64,000 nucleotides of DNA, taken from positions 248,001-312,000 of the forward strand of contig CAVTOY010000008.1 of NCBI GenBank assembly GCA_963736445.1, written 5' to 3'. The DNA comes from Thiosocius sp963736445 (GTDB lineage: Bacteria > Pseudomonadota > Gammaproteobacteria > Chromatiales > Chromatiaceae). The notes under the pieces were generated by a model. That model saw only the letters and a program-made list of their open reading frames with translations, was not told the origin of the DNA and searched no databases. Position numbers and translations under genes: made by a program. Shown one piece after another: positions 17,549-27,918 of the stretch (positions are counted from its first letter, which is position 1; the number at the start of each line of letters is the position of its first letter).

Positions 17549-19006
17549 CTAGCCTTCTGAGGTCATGTCGCCAATCAGCTCGCCCAGACGCACCACGGCG
17601 CGCTCGATACGCGAGTCCCAGGGATAACCGCAGTTGATGCGCACGAAATTGCGGAATTTGCGGGTCGCCGAGAACATCAGACCCGGCGTCAGGCTGATCT
17701 TTTCGCGCAGCGCCCGGTTGAGGAGCTCCAGCGCATCGATACCGCGCGGCATCTCCACCCAGAGCACAAAGCCCCCCTGCGGATTGCTGATCCGCGTCCC
17801 GGTGGGGAAATGCTGCGCCAGCATGAAGCGCATCTTGTCGACTTGCAGACGATAGTCCTTGCGCAGCCTGACCAGGTGCCGCTCGTATTCACCGCTGCGC
17901 AGGTAGTCGGCCATCGCCATCTGCGGCAGGCTGCACATGGCCGACGAGGTGGCCTGCTTCCACTCGAGAAGGTCATCGCGATAGCGATCGGCGAGCACCC
18001 AACCGATGCGGTAGCCCGGCGCGATCGTCTTGGAGAACGAGGAGCAGGTCAGCACGATCCCTTTGCGGTCATAGCACTTGCCGATCGCCGGGCGCTGTTC
18101 GCCGAAGTGCAGGTCGCCGTAGACGTCGTCCTCGATCAACGGGATTTCGGCCTGCTCGAGCATCCCGACCAGGCGCTCCTTATGCGCGTCCGGCATCATC
18201 GAACCGACCGGGTTGCTGAAGTTCAGCACAGCGACCACGGCCTTGATGTCCATAGTCTCGATGGCGTTCTCCAGGGCATCCAGGCACAGCCCGGTCTCTG
18301 GGTCGCTATCGATCTCGACCGCGAGCAGCCCCATGCGTTCTATTAGGCGCAAGACCGAAAAATAGGTCGGCGACTCGACTGCGACGATGTCACCACGACG
18401 CGTGACCGTCTGCAGGCTCAGGGCCAGCGCCTCGCTGCAACCCGAGGTGATTATCACGTTGGCCGGATCGACCGAGAGGCCGAGTCCGACATAGCGCCGG
18501 GCGATCTCGTAGCGCAGATCCGCATTACCGGGCGGAAAACAGTAATCCAGCGCCCGCTCCGGCTGCCGCGCGGCCGCGCGCTGGGTGGCGCGCAGCAGGC
18601 CCTTCACCGGCATCAGCTCGATCCCTGGCACCGCCGCCCCCAACGGCACCACCTCGGGGTCGTTGGCGACGTTGAAGATCTCCTCGAACAGTTCGCCAAA
18701 GCGCACCTTGCGCGGCTGCTGGCTGACCGTGGTCTTGCGCGGCGGCTGCGATCGCTGCTGCCCCTCCACCTGGGCGTCGACAAAATACCCCGACTGCGGA
18801 CGAACCCGCAGAACGCCCAGCTCCTGCAGTGCGGCATAGGCCTGGTTGACGGTCGAGATGCTGACCCGAAGCTGTTTACTCAGGCCGCGCAACGAGGGGG
18901 CGCGGTCACCGGGTTTCAGGGTGCCCTTTTCGACCAGATCCAGGATGTGTCGTGTTACCTGGTCGTACAGAAAGGCGTCTGTCGCAGCGCGCGTCACAAC
19001 TGTCAT
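17549..19006 (-). CDS. MocR-type transcriptional regulator (GntR helix-turn-helix plus aminotransferase-like domain)
   Basis: 485 residues from the ATG preceded by GGGGATGAG. A longer reading begins at 19075 but would run through the likely operator. Residues 1-75 are a GntR winged helix (YDQVTRHILDLVEKGTLKPGDRAP, VSISTVNQAYAALQELGVL). The rest is a fold-type I aminotransferase domain with the PLP lysine in SSFSKTIAPGYRIGW and ITSGCSEALALSLQ. MocR proteins sense PLP with an amino compound. It diverges from a DUF1127 gene, a recurrent pairing, with direct GTAAC repeats between them. Confidence 0.88.
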   Translation of the reverse strand: MTVVTRAATDAFLYDQVTRHILDLVEKGTLKPGDRAPSLRGLSKQLRVSISTVNQAYAALQELGVLRVRPQSGYFVDAQVEGQQRSQPPRKTTVSQQPRKVRFGELFEEIFNVANDPEVVPLGAAVPGIELMPVKGLLRATQRAAARQPERALDYCFPPGNADLRYEIARRYVGLGLSVDPANVIITSGCSEALALSLQTVTRRGDIVAVESPTYFSVLRLIERMGLLAVEIDSDPETGLCLDALENAIETMDIKAVVAVLNFSNPVGSMMPDAHKERLVGMLEQAEIPLIEDDVYGDLHFGEQRPAIGKCYDRKGIVLTCSSFSKTIAPGYRIGWVLADRYRDDLLEWKQATSSAMCSLPQMAMADYLRSGEYERHLVRLRKDYRLQVDKMRFMLAQHFPTGTRISNPQGGFVLWVEMPRGIDALELLNRALREKISLTPGLMFSATRKFRNFVRINCGYPWDSRIERAVVRLGELIGDMTSEG

Positions 19007-19029
19007 GCTCTCATCCCCACACTGTACCG

Positions 19030-19071
19030 GTAACATTTCAGAGTTTCTGTAACTGTTTATATCACAGTAAC
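19030..19071. promoter_or_regulatory. candidate MocR operator: spaced GTAAC direct repeats
   Basis: GTAAC occurs at 19030, 19049 and 19067, that is every 18-19 bases, about two helical turns. The last two also form an imperfect inverted repeat (GTAACTGT, 7 bases, ACAGTAAC). The array lies between the MocR start codon and the DUF1127 gene. MocR/PdxR/GabR regulators usually bind direct repeats, so this is the likely operator for the divergent pair. Confidence 0.5.
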
Positions 19072-19144
19072 TCACCTAGACTGCAAGCACCAGACAACGA
19101 CGGGTCGTAGACGAACCCGGCCCGCGGCAGACAAGGAGCAGACG

Positions 19145-19354
19145 ATGAGCACATTCACACTGACATACGGCAGACACGCTGACGCGTCGCAGCCGATTTC
19201 GACGGCCCAGGTCCTGGCCATGGCCGGCATTTGGCATCAGCGCGCGCGGCAGCGTCGGCAGCTGGCGGAACTGAGCGACCGGCAGCTGGCCGATATCGGT
19301 ATCAGCCGCGCCGAGGCCTGCGCAGAGGCGGAGAAACCTTTCTGGCAGGCATAA
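19145..19354 (+). CDS. DUF1127 domain small protein
   Basis: 69 residues with AAGGAG before the ATG. The C-terminal half holds the DUF1127 signature: WHQRARQRRQLAELSDRQLADIGISRAEA, an Arg-rich amphipathic helix then the D-I-G turn. Proteins of this family are small, basic, and in alphaproteobacteria are linked to phosphate and RNA turnover, but the function here is unknown. It diverges from the MocR regulator and is its probable target. Confidence 0.85.
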   Translation: MSTFTLTYGRHADASQPISTAQVLAMAGIWHQRARQRRQLAELSDRQLADIGISRAEACAEAEKPFWQA

Positions 19355-19533
19355 TCTGGCGCGCCGCGTATTGCACTGAATCCGCCGTGAGCCGATGTAT
19401 CAAGGCGACCCTGCATTTGCGCGGGTAGGCTTGCGGGTCAGGGCGGGATTCACTGGCCTCGCAGTTTGTCTCAGGCGGTGACGGCAAAATTGGGCGAGGA
19501 GCGGCCCGGCCCCTGGCCAATGCAGCAGATTCG

Positions 19534-20136
19534 ATGACAAGTGACAGGCAACCGTCGATGCCGAGCGCACCCGATCGCTGTACGGGGCGCCCGGTCGGCA
19601 GGCCGTGGAGCGCTGTGGTGGTGTGCTGCCTGACGGTCCTCCTAATTGCTGGCTGTTCCCCCGGCAAGGACTGGCGGACCGCCAGCCGCGAGCCGGCCGG
19701 GATCGCACCCGATCCATTGCTCACCGAAGAGGCGGTCCTGCAGGTCTATGGTGCCGACGCCTGGGGCTGGCGGGGTTGGTTTGCCATTCACACATGGATC
19801 GCCTCGAAACGGACCGGCGAGACGTCATACCGAGTCTACGACGTCGTCGGTTGGCGCGGTCGCAACGGCCAGCCGGTGATGAGGGTCGCCCGGGATATCC
19901 CGGACCGCTACTGGTTCGGGCAGAGGCCGATCCTTCTCAAGGAGCATCGTGGCCCGGGGGTCGATGCCTTGATCGACGCAGTCGACAGGGCGGCCCGCGA
20001 CTACCCCTGGAAAAGGACTTATCGCGTCTTTCCGGGCCCGAACAGCAACAGCTTCACCGGCTGGATCGCTCGGCAGGTGCCGCAACTGGCGCTCGATCTC
20101 CCCTTGTCGGCCATCGGTAGCAGCTATCAGGACTAA
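19534..20136 (+). CDS. DUF3750 lipoprotein
   Basis: 200 residues. After a basic N-terminus comes a hydrophobic stretch ending in the lipobox LIAGC (AVVVCCLTVLLIAGC), so it should be a lipoprotein. The mature domain carries the DUF3750 pattern: GADAWGWRGWFAIHTWIASK, YRVYDVVGWRGRNG, PDRYWFGQRP, FPGPNSNSFTGWIAR and LDLPLSAIG near the end. The conserved His and Asn-Ser-Asn-Ser suggest an NlpC/P60-like or thiol fold, but no reaction is known. The stop TAA is also the first three bases of the post-stop repeat. Confidence 0.85.
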   Translation: MTSDRQPSMPSAPDRCTGRPVGRPWSAVVVCCLTVLLIAGCSPGKDWRTASREPAGIAPDPLLTEEAVLQVYGADAWGWRGWFAIHTWIASKRTGETSYRVYDVVGWRGRNGQPVMRVARDIPDRYWFGQRPILLKEHRGPGVDALIDAVDRAARDYPWKRTYRVFPGPNSNSFTGWIARQVPQLALDLPLSAIGSSYQD

Positions 20137-20183
20137 CCTGCATCTCTCACCGATTTCCTGCTGCGGCCCCCGATACCCTCGCC
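20134..20183 (+). repeat. post-stop repeat, copy B
   Basis: Begins TAACCTGCATCTCTCACC, where TAA is the stop codon of the DUF3750 gene, and runs through CTGCTGCGG to CCCTCGCC. It matches the reverse complement of 54206-54256 over about 48 bases with few differences, and copy A over about 31 bases. It is in the same orientation as the gene it follows. Confidence 0.8.
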
Positions 20184-20363
20184 CTGACGGGGCGTACTCG
20201 TTGTAGTCGGTTCGACGTAGAGTCGACTACGCCTGCACCGCCTTCCACTGTGTGCACCCCGCCATAGCGGCTTGCCTGTGCGGCAGGTACTCGGCTGTTC
20301 AACAGTCCGGTTTTGTCACTACAATGTAGCGATCTGCCAGTACCTCTGGTGGCGCGCAGTCCG

Positions 20364-21539
20364 ATGCGCGATCACAAAGCATTCCTAAATAAGTCGAACA
20401 GTCACTCCGCGCGAAAGCTTCGTAACCTGATCCAGATAGCTGCGCCAGGGGTCCTGGCGCTGTCGGCTTACCGACCATCCTGGCTGCCCAAGGATCTCGC
20501 CGCCGGGTTATCGGTCGCCGCCATTGCGCTACCCGTGGGCATTGCCTACGCGGATCTGGCCGGCGTGCCCCCGGTGATCGGTATGTACTCGGCGATTTTT
20601 CCGCTGTTCGCCTATGCGCTGTTTGGATCGTCACGCCAATTGATGACGGGGCCGGACGCGGCCACCTGCATCCTGGTTGCCGCCACGCTGGGTCCGCTGG
20701 CGGGTGGGGATGCGGAGCGCTACGCGACACTGCTACTGGAATTGACGGTGATCTCCGGGTTGCTTTACCTCTTCGCGGGTGTGGCCAAGCTTGGATTCCT
20801 TGCAAACTTTCTGGCGGACCTCCGCCTGTTGTACCGGATGAGCTACCGGGAGTTCCTGATGTCCGTGGGGACCACCGTCGGGGTGCTGGTGCTCGGGGTG
20901 CTGCCGGGCGTCCTGCTGGCGGTTGCGCTGTCCCTGCTCTGGTTGCTGTCGGTGGGATCGCGACCCAATGATTCGGTTCTCGGCAGAGTGCAGGGGCAGA
21001 AGGGTTTCCATAGCGCGTCTGACTATCCCGACGCCATGACCATCCCTGGACTCCTGCTCTACCGCTTCGATTCCAACGTGGTCTTCTACAACGCAGACTA
21101 TCTGAAGACACGGGTACGCGCGGCCGTTGCCGCACAGAAGACACCGGTCGAATGGGTCGTATTCGATGCCAGCGCGGTAAACGTCATCGATGCGACGGGC
21201 CTGCGCAAGCTCGACGAGTTGCGCGAAGAATTGGCTGCGGCGGGGGTGACCCTGTATGTCGCCAGGGTGAAAAGGCACCTTGAGCGCTTTTTCAACGAAG
21301 AGTTCGCGAAGCAGCGACGCAAGACGGCGAAGCCATATCGCTTCCAGACCCTGAAGCAGGCGACAAAGGCCTATCTGAGACACCAACGGCGCAAGGGGCT
21401 GGTGCTGGTCGACAGGGGCGCCGCCGATCCCGAGTCTGACGACCGGGAATGGCGAGAGCACGTTGAGTCGCCGCGGATGGAAAATCAGGACATCGTGCCG
21501 GCACCCCCGGCGCAGGAGGAGCCGACGCCGCCTGCCTGA
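20364..21539 (+). CDS. SulP-family anion transporter with central deletion, STAS domain intact
   Basis: 391 residues, against about 550 or more for SulP proteins. The N-terminal part is typical (AYRPSWLPKDLAAGLSVAAI, ALPVGIAYADLAGVPPVIGMY, GPDAATCILVAAT) up to GFLANFL at about 20815. The next residues (DLRLLYRMSYREFLMSVGTT) belong to the last membrane helices, so roughly 150-200 residues of core helices are missing with the frame kept. The C-terminal STAS domain (VVFDASAVNVIDATGLRKLDEL) is whole. A working transporter is unlikely. Either a real deletion or an assembly collapse. The earlier TTG at 20313 is a less likely start. Confidence 0.85.
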   Translation: MRDHKAFLNKSNSHSARKLRNLIQIAAPGVLALSAYRPSWLPKDLAAGLSVAAIALPVGIAYADLAGVPPVIGMYSAIFPLFAYALFGSSRQLMTGPDAATCILVAATLGPLAGGDAERYATLLLELTVISGLLYLFAGVAKLGFLANFLADLRLLYRMSYREFLMSVGTTVGVLVLGVLPGVLLAVALSLLWLLSVGSRPNDSVLGRVQGQKGFHSASDYPDAMTIPGLLLYRFDSNVVFYNADYLKTRVRAAVAAQKTPVEWVVFDASAVNVIDATGLRKLDELREELAAAGVTLYVARVKRHLERFFNEEFAKQRRKTAKPYRFQTLKQATKAYLRHQRRKGLVLVDRGAADPESDDREWREHVESPRMENQDIVPAPPAQEEPTPPA

Positions 21540-21807
21540 CCGACGGCTGGCTTGCTTGTCTCACGATCTCTCGGAACAATCCCTGCTGGAGCGGGCGAGC
21601 GGCGTCAGATCCCCTGGCACACGCAAGGGTATTTTGGCTCGATAGGGGCTTCGAAGCGCGGAAAGGCTTCGCTAAACTGCGCCAGCCGCAAAGGTTCCGC
21701 GGGGCAGGATGAGTCTGATATCGCCGCGCCGCGGCAACGAATTCTTTCGATCACGCAGCGCTCTGCGGGCGCGGGTCGAGCCCCCAACAAGCAAACAGGG
21801 AAAGCAG

Positions 21808-23365
21808 ATGACATCGACTTTAGAACGAACGGCCGGGTTATCCATGCTCCTGGCGGTACTGCTGTCACTCTTCGGCGGGGTCGTATTCGCAACCGATGGC
21901 AAGCCAAACATCTTGGTGATATGGGGCGACGATATCGGCTGGAATAACCCCAGTGCCTACCATCGCGGGTTGATGGGGTACAAGACACCCAACATCGACC
22001 GTATCGCCAACGAAGGCGCGCTGTTCACCGACTGGTACGGCGGCCAGAGCTGCACCGCCGGCCGGGCCGCCTTCATCACCGGCCAGAGCCCGTTTCGAAC
22101 CGGCCTGCTGAAGGTCGGTCTGCCGGGCGCGAAAGAGGGTCTCTCCGAAAAAGACCCGACGATCGCCGGTCTGCTGAAGAATCATGGCTACATGACCGGC
22201 CAGTTCGGCAAGAATCACCTGGGTGATCTCGACGAGCATCTGCCGACCAACCACGGCTTCGACGAGTTCCAGGGCAACCTCTACCACCTGAATGCCGAGG
22301 AGGAGCCGGAGCACGAGGATTATCCGCAGAGGTGCCGAATTCAAGAAGAAGTTCGGTCCACGCGGCGTCATCCACAGCACCGCGGATGGCAAGATCGAGG
22401 ACACCGGCCCGTTGTCGCGCAAGCGCATGGAGACGATCGACGATGAGGTCACCGCCGGTGCGCTGGACTTCATGGAGCGCGCCACTGAAGGCCAACAAGC
22501 CGTTCTTCCTGTGGTGGAACTCCACCCGGATGCACGTGTTCACGCGTCTGAAAGAGGAGTCTCAGGGGGTCACCGGCCTGGGCATCTACGCCGACGGCAT
22601 GGTCGAGCACGACAAGCACATCGGACAACTGCTCGACAAGGTGGATGAGCTTGGAATCGCCGACAACACCATCGTGATGTACTCCACCGACAACGGCGCA
22701 GAGGCCTTCCTGTGGCCGGACGGTGGCAACACCCCGTTCCGCAACGAGAAGAACTCGAACTGGGACGGCGGTTATCGGGTGCCGACGCTGATCCGCTGGC
22801 CCGGTGTTATCGAGCCCGGCTCGATTTTCAACGATGTGTTCTCCCACGAAGACATGCTGCCGACGTTCCTGGCCGCGGCTGGTGAGGCGGACATCAAGGA
22901 AAAGCTGTTGAAGGGCCATCAGGCCATCGGCCGCGACTACAAGGTCCATCTCGACGGTTACAACATGCTCCCTTACTTCAAGGGCGAAGTGGAAGAGGTC
23001 GCCGCGCAAGGAGTTCTTCTACTGGTCTGACGATGGCAATCTCACCGGTCTGCGCTTCGATCGCTGGAAGATGGTCTTCATGGAACAGCGCGCGCATGGC
23101 TTTGAGGTGTGGCAGGAGCCGCTGGTGACGCTGCGCGTACCGAAGCTTATCGACATGCGGGGCGACCCCTTCGAACGCGCGGATCACGAGGCCGAGAGCT
23201 ACAACGTGTGGCGCTTCGAGCGGGCCTTATCTGATCCTGCCGGCGGTCGACTATGTCGCGCAGCATCTCGCGACCTACAAGGAGTTCCCGCCGCGGCAGG
23301 AGCCGGGCAGCTTCAACCTCGATCAGGTGCTGGAGACACTGCAGAGCAATCCTTCCACGAACTGA
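21808..23365 (+). pseudogene. arylsulfatase (AtsA-like), exported, interrupted by about four frameshifts
   Basis: Signal peptide (LSMLLAVLLSLFGGVVFA), then the sulfatase fold: NILVIWGDDIGWNN metal loop, and QSCTAGRAAFITG with the Cys-x-Ala-x-Arg motif needed for formylglycine conversion. TDNGAEAFLWPDGG and PTFLAAAG follow, ending LQSNPSTN and TGA at 23365. Reading frame changes occur near 22325, 22488, 23003 and 23226. Between them the protein stays well conserved, as with most genes to 32.7 kb, so sequence error is the likelier cause. It would hydrolyse sulfate esters in the periplasm. A perfect 12-bp-stem terminator follows, separating it from moxR. Confidence 0.8.
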
Positions 23366-23385
23366 TTCCGGTTCGTAACAGCGAC

Positions 23386-23418
23386 GGGCCCGGCGCCAGC
23401 GAGGCGCCGGGCCCTTTA
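23386..23418 (+). terminator. strong terminator after the arylsulfatase gene
   Basis: A perfect 12-bp GC stem, GGGCCCGGCGCC and its complement, with the 5-base loop AGCGA, is followed by TTTACTT, 21 bases after the arylsulfatase stop. It partly insulates the sulfatase from the moxR operon, whose first ATG is at 23503. Confidence 0.85.
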
Positions 23419-23502
23419 CTTCGCCTGGCAGCGTCGGATCACAATCCCGCACTGCCGATCGGTCACTCGAAACGCACAGCAGCACTGAGATCTGCTCGAA
23501 GC

Positions 23503-24510
23503 ATGGACAGTCGTCAACAAATCACACAGCTGCAGGAAGACATCGCCCAATCGATCATCGGCCAGGAGCACGTGGTTTCGCGCCTGGTCATCGGCCTGCT
23601 GGCCAACGGCAACCTGCTGCTGGAGGGCTTGCCTGGGACTGGCCAAGACCCGTGCGGTCAAGAGCCTGGCCAAGGGCCTGGAAACCGATTTTTCCCGCAT
23701 CCAGTTCACGCCGGACCTGCTGCCGGCCGATGTCACCGGCACCGAGGTGATGTACACCGAGGCAGGCGGTCCGCAGTTCCGCTTCGAACCCGGCCCGATC
23801 TTCGCCAACATCGTTCTTGCCGACGAGATCAACCGTGCCCCGCCAAGGTGCAGGCGGCGCTGCTCGAGGCGATGGAGGAGCGCCAGGTCACCGTGGCCGG
23901 CACCACGCACAAGATGCCGGACCTGTTCATGGTGATGGCCACGCAGAACCCGGTGGAACAGGAGGGGACCTATCCGCTGCCCGAGGCGCAGATGGACCGC
24001 TTCCTGATGCACATCTACATCGATTATCCCGACGAGGCTGCGGAAGGGCAGATCATCCGCCTCGTGCGCGGCGAGGAGCAGGCGACGCGCCAAGCCGGTG
24101 GACCGGGATCGACGGAATCAACTGCCGACACGGTGACTCCGCCGGAGCCGGTTGCGCAGCAGGCGGTCTTCGATGCGCGTGCCGAGATCGCGCAGGTGAC
24201 CGTCAGCGAAGTGGTCGAGCGCTACATGGTCGATCTGGTTTTCGCCACCCGTTACCCGGAGCGCTACAACGAGGATCTCAGACGCTGGATCCAGGTTGGT
24301 GCGAGCCCGCGTGGTGCGCTGGCGCTGGACCGGTGCGCGCGCGCCCGCGCGTGGCTGGCGGGCCGCGACCATGTGCTGCCGGATGACGTCCGCGATGTCG
24401 CACCCGACTGCCTGCGTCACCGCCTGATGCTGAGTTACGAGGCCAGTGCGGACGGCATCTCGGCCAACGCCGTGGTCGAGCAACTGCTGCAGCAGGTCGC
24501 GGTCGCCTGA
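23503..24510 (+). pseudogene. moxR: MoxR-family AAA+ ATPase, two frameshifts
   Basis: About 335 codons. IIGQEHVVSRLVIGLLANGNLLLEGLPG leads to a Walker A whose tail (LAKTRAVKSLAKGL) lies in another frame after an extra base near 23638. The Walker B region LADEINRAP is followed by a second shift near 23848, then KVQAALLEAMEERQVTV, QNPVEQEGTYPLPEAQMDRF and the lid domain. MoxR ATPases act with VWA-domain partners as chaperones for metal-cofactor insertion or complex assembly. It heads the DUF58-DUF4381-BatABCD set, with a phosphatase gene inserted after it. The indels are probably sequence errors. Confidence 0.82.
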
Positions 24511-24540
24511 CACGCGCATAGCTAAATCAGCTACACGAAG

Positions 24541-26275
24541 GTGACTTCACAGATGAAACAAACTGCAAACCGAATCCATGGCTGCTGGCCGCCGATGCTG
24601 GCGCTGGCACCTGCTGGCTCAGGCAGATCAGCCAGCGCAGAGCAACCGCCGCGCCTTGTGCTGCAGATCACCGTCGATGCGCTGCGTGGCGATCTGCCGC
24701 GACGCTTCGCCCATGTGCTGGGTGACGGTGGCTTTCGCTACCTGATGGACGAGGGTGTCGACTACAGCAATGCCCACTACCAGCACGCCAACACCGAGAC
24801 CATCGTCGGCCATGTGTCACTGGCCACCGGCTCGGTGCCGGCCGCGCACGGCATGGTCGGGCAATGTCTGGTTCGACCGTGAACTCGGTCGCATGACCTA
24901 CAACATCGAGGATGCGGACTACAGGCTGCTCACCGCCGGTGCGGATGTGGACCAGTAAGACCGAGATCGATCCCACCCAGAAGGCGGCCAAGGTGGAAGG
25001 CCGCTCGCCGGCCGCCATCCTTTCCTCGACCTTCAGTGACGAACTGGCGGTGCACTATGGCGGGCAGTCCAAGATCTTCGGCGTCTCGGTCAAGGACCGC
25101 GGCGCGGTGTCCCTGGCCGGGCATGCCGGCAAGGCCTTCTGGTTCTCCAAGTCCAAGCGGCGAGTTCGTCACCAGCAACTATTACTACGAGCAGTACCCG
25201 CGAATGGGTGAACGACTGGAATGCCGGCAAGCCGGCCCAGGCTTACGCCGGCAAGTCGTGGGAGCTGAGCCATGCGCAGTACGAAGTACCTGTTCGGTGA
25301 TGCGGACGACCGTGACTACGAGACAGATTTCCCGGGTTTCGGCCGAACCTTCCCGCATGCCTTACGGCGCGGGCGACGACAAGTATTTCACCACACGCCT
25401 GACGCTGAGCCCGGCCGGCGACGAGCTGACCCTGGACTTTGCCAAGACACTGCTCGAAAACGAACAGCTCGGCCAGGATGAGATTCCCGATTATCTCGCG
25501 ATCAGTTTTTCCTCCACCGACTACGTCGGGCATATCTTCGGCGCCTCGAGCCTCGAGTCCGAGGACAACATCGCGCGGCTGGACCGCACCCTGGCCGACC
25601 TGTTTGCCTTCGTCGACCAGAAGGTCGGTCTCGACGAACACGCTGATCGTGCTGTCCGCCGATCACGGCCAGCCGGAGGTGCCCGGGCATCTGCATGAGC
25701 GCGGCATCAAGGATGCCCACTATTTCGATACCGATGCGCTGGACAAGACGCCGGCCATCGCGGCGCTGAAAAAACGCTTCGGCATCGGCGAGGAACTGAT
25801 CGAGACCTTCTTCCAGCCTTACATCTATCTGAACCACGATGTGATCCGCGAAAAGGGCCTGGACCAGGCCGAGGTGGAGGCGGCGGTCGCGGAGGAACTG
25901 CTGAAGTTCGACGGCGTTGCGGCCGCGGTATCCAGCACCGCGCTGCGTACCGGTAGTCTGCCGGACACGCTGCTGATGCGCTCGATCCTGCGCAACTTCC
26001 ATCCCAAGCGTTCGGGCGACATCTACCTGGTGTTCGAGCCCAATGTCTTCATCAACGACTTCGACGGTCTGACCGTGGCCTCGACCCATGGCTCGCCGTG
26101 GCGCTATGACACCTACGTGCCGGTGATGTTTGCCGGCGCCGGCCTCGAGCCGCAAAAGGTCAGTCGCGAGATACGCCCTATGACATCGCGCCGACGCTGG
26201 CTGCGTTGCTCGGGGTCAAGCCGCCCTCGGCCGCGATCGGTCATCCCTTGCCGGAAGTGCTGGCGGGATTGACGG
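24541..26275 (+). pseudogene. alkaline phosphatase family protein (phosphodiesterase/PhoV-like), about eight frameshifts
   Basis: Starts at GTG 24541 or ATG 24553. The assembled protein shows ITVDALRGDLPRRF, the nucleophile threonine region HANTETIVGHVSLATGSVP, STDYVGHIFG and the metal site LSADHGQPEVPGH, then THGSPWRYDTYVPVMFAGAG and DIAPTLAALLG. This is the type I phosphodiesterase/alkaline phosphatase superfamily, probably exported. Frame changes lie near 24862, 24957 (giving an in-frame TAA), 25162, 25200, 25287, 25362, 25634 and 26180. It sits between moxR and the DUF58 gene, where a Bat operon would not normally have an enzyme gene. Confidence 0.78.
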
Positions 26276-26281
26276 TTCGGG

Positions 26282-27260
26282 ATGCAGTACACACGCGTCA
26301 AAGCCAGAGGCGAGCAGCCGCAGCTTGACCCGCGGGTCTACGCAGACCTGGACGAGCTGGTGCGGCTGCAGTTCGAGGCCCAGGGTTTCAGTTTTCTGCC
26401 GCGACAGCCGCTGCACAGCGTGTTGCATGGCCGGCACGCCTCGCGCCTGCGCGGCCGCGGCCTCAATTTCGAAGAGCTGCGCGGCTATCTGCCCGGCGAC
26501 GATATCCGCAACGTCGACTGGCGCGCGACCGCGCGTGCCGGCGAGCCGCAGGTGCGGGTGTACACGGAGGAGCGCGACAGGCCGGTCTGGCTGCTGGTGA
26601 ACCAGCGCCAGGCGCATGTTCTTCGGCAGCAGCGAGCGCATGAAATCGGTGACCGCCGCCGAGGCGACCGCACTGGCGGCCTGGCGCGTCCTCGGTGCGG
26701 GTGATCGCGTCGGCGCCATGGTGTTCGATGACAGCGAGATCGTCACCATCCGACCGCAGCGCAGCCGTAACCAGGTGATGCGGCGTTCTCGGTGCGGTCG
26801 TGGAGAAGAATCACCGGCTGAACGCCAACAACCCCGAGCCCGGCGATCCGACGATCATCAACGAGGCCCTGCGGCAACTGCTGCCACTGGCCCGGCACGA
26901 CAGCCTGATCTGCATCATCGGCGACGGCAGCGGCGTCGATGACGAGACCACGCGCCTGGTCACCCAGCTCAACGCGCACAACGACTGCATCTTTATCATG
27001 GTCTACGACCCGGTCGAGGCGAGGCTGCCGCGGGCAGGGCGCCTGACGGCCAGCGATGGCGAGCGTCAGCTCGTATTCAACAGCAGCAGTCGCCGGCTGC
27101 AGGAAGACTTTCGCGGCGGACTTCGAGGCACGGCTGGAAGGCACTGCAGAAGCTCTCGCGCCGGCAGGCGATCCCTCTGCTGCCGGTCAGCACGGCCGAG
27201 CCGGTCATCGCCCAGGTGCGCCGTTTGCTCGGCCACAGGGTGACGGCGAGCAGGGTCTAG
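26282..27260 (+). pseudogene. DUF58 protein of the Bat operon, about four frameshifts
   Basis: Starts MQYTRVKARGEQP. The core DUF58 signature is clear: SRLRGRGLNFEELRGYLPGDDIRNVDWRATAR, with YTEERDRPVWLLVNQRQ next. After a frame change near 26611 comes MFFGSSERMKSVTAAEATALAAWR, then a VWA-like middle (DSLICIIGDGSGVDDETT) and a C-terminal IPLLPVSTAEPVIAQVRRLLG. Other shifts lie near 26786, 27110 and 27143. DUF58 proteins are the usual second gene after moxR and are thought to bind the MoxR ring. Stop TAG at 27258-27260. Confidence 0.8.
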
Positions 27261-27275
27261 CGAGGGCTCATCGCA

Positions 27276-27914
27276 ATGACCGATCGACGCCCGCACATCG
27301 CTGTCTGCCTCGCTGTGCCTGCCGAGCTTCTGGTGGAGCACCGGCGTTCGCCGAAACCACAGAGAAGACCGATCCTGCCAGCCTCGCACGGCTGCACGAT
27401 ATTGTCGGTGCCGGCGCCGATCGCGCCCTGGTGGCCACTGGCACCGGGCTGGTACCTGCTCGCCGGCTTGCTCATGCTGTTGGTCGGCTGGGGCCTTTGG
27501 CGCGATGCTGCGGCGGCGCCGGGCGCGCCGCTATCGGGTCGAGGCACTGGCAGAGTTGCATGCATTGCGTCGCCGTTCGGTCGGGCCGCGCGAGGCGGTT
27601 GCCGGGATCCTCGTGTTGCTGAAGCGCACTGCGCTCGGCGGCCTATCCGCGCGTCCAGGTGGCCAGCCTGAACGGCGCGGCATGGTGGCGTTTTCTCGAT
27701 CTGAGTGGTGGCAAGGGCCGCTTCGCCGACGGTCTTGGCGACTTTGCCGAAGAGGTGGCGTATGCACAGCAGGGCGTCGATGACGACCTCGAAGCGCGAT
27801 CTCAAGCGCCTGTATCGGGCCGCCGAGCAATGGATCAGGCGGCATCGGCCGTCGGATCATGCCAGTCCGTGTCGGCCGCATTGGCGGGCGATATGCCGCG
27901 GTTCCGGGGCCTGA
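27276..27914 (+). pseudogene. DUF4381 membrane protein of the Bat operon, several frameshifts
   Basis: Reassembled across frames the protein has TDPASLARLHDIVG, then the membrane segment WYLLAGLLMLLVGWGLW. A cytoplasmic helical part follows (YRVEALAELHALRRRS, GILVLLKRTAL, NGAAWWRFLDLSG, FAEEVAYAQQG) and it ends DLKRLYRAAEQWIRRHR. This is the DUF4381 layout, found between DUF58 and BatA in proteobacterial Bat operons. The N-terminal 40 codons are scrambled by two or more indels and may hide a signal peptide. It ends 5 bases before the batA start. Confidence 0.75.
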
Positions 27915-27918
27915 TCCG

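Noticed and set aside
19096..19120. GGGTCGTAGACGAACCC upstream of DUF1127 as a third copy of the oxidase-flanking hairpin repeat
   Set aside because: Only the loop CGTAGA and a short stem agree. The flanks do not match.
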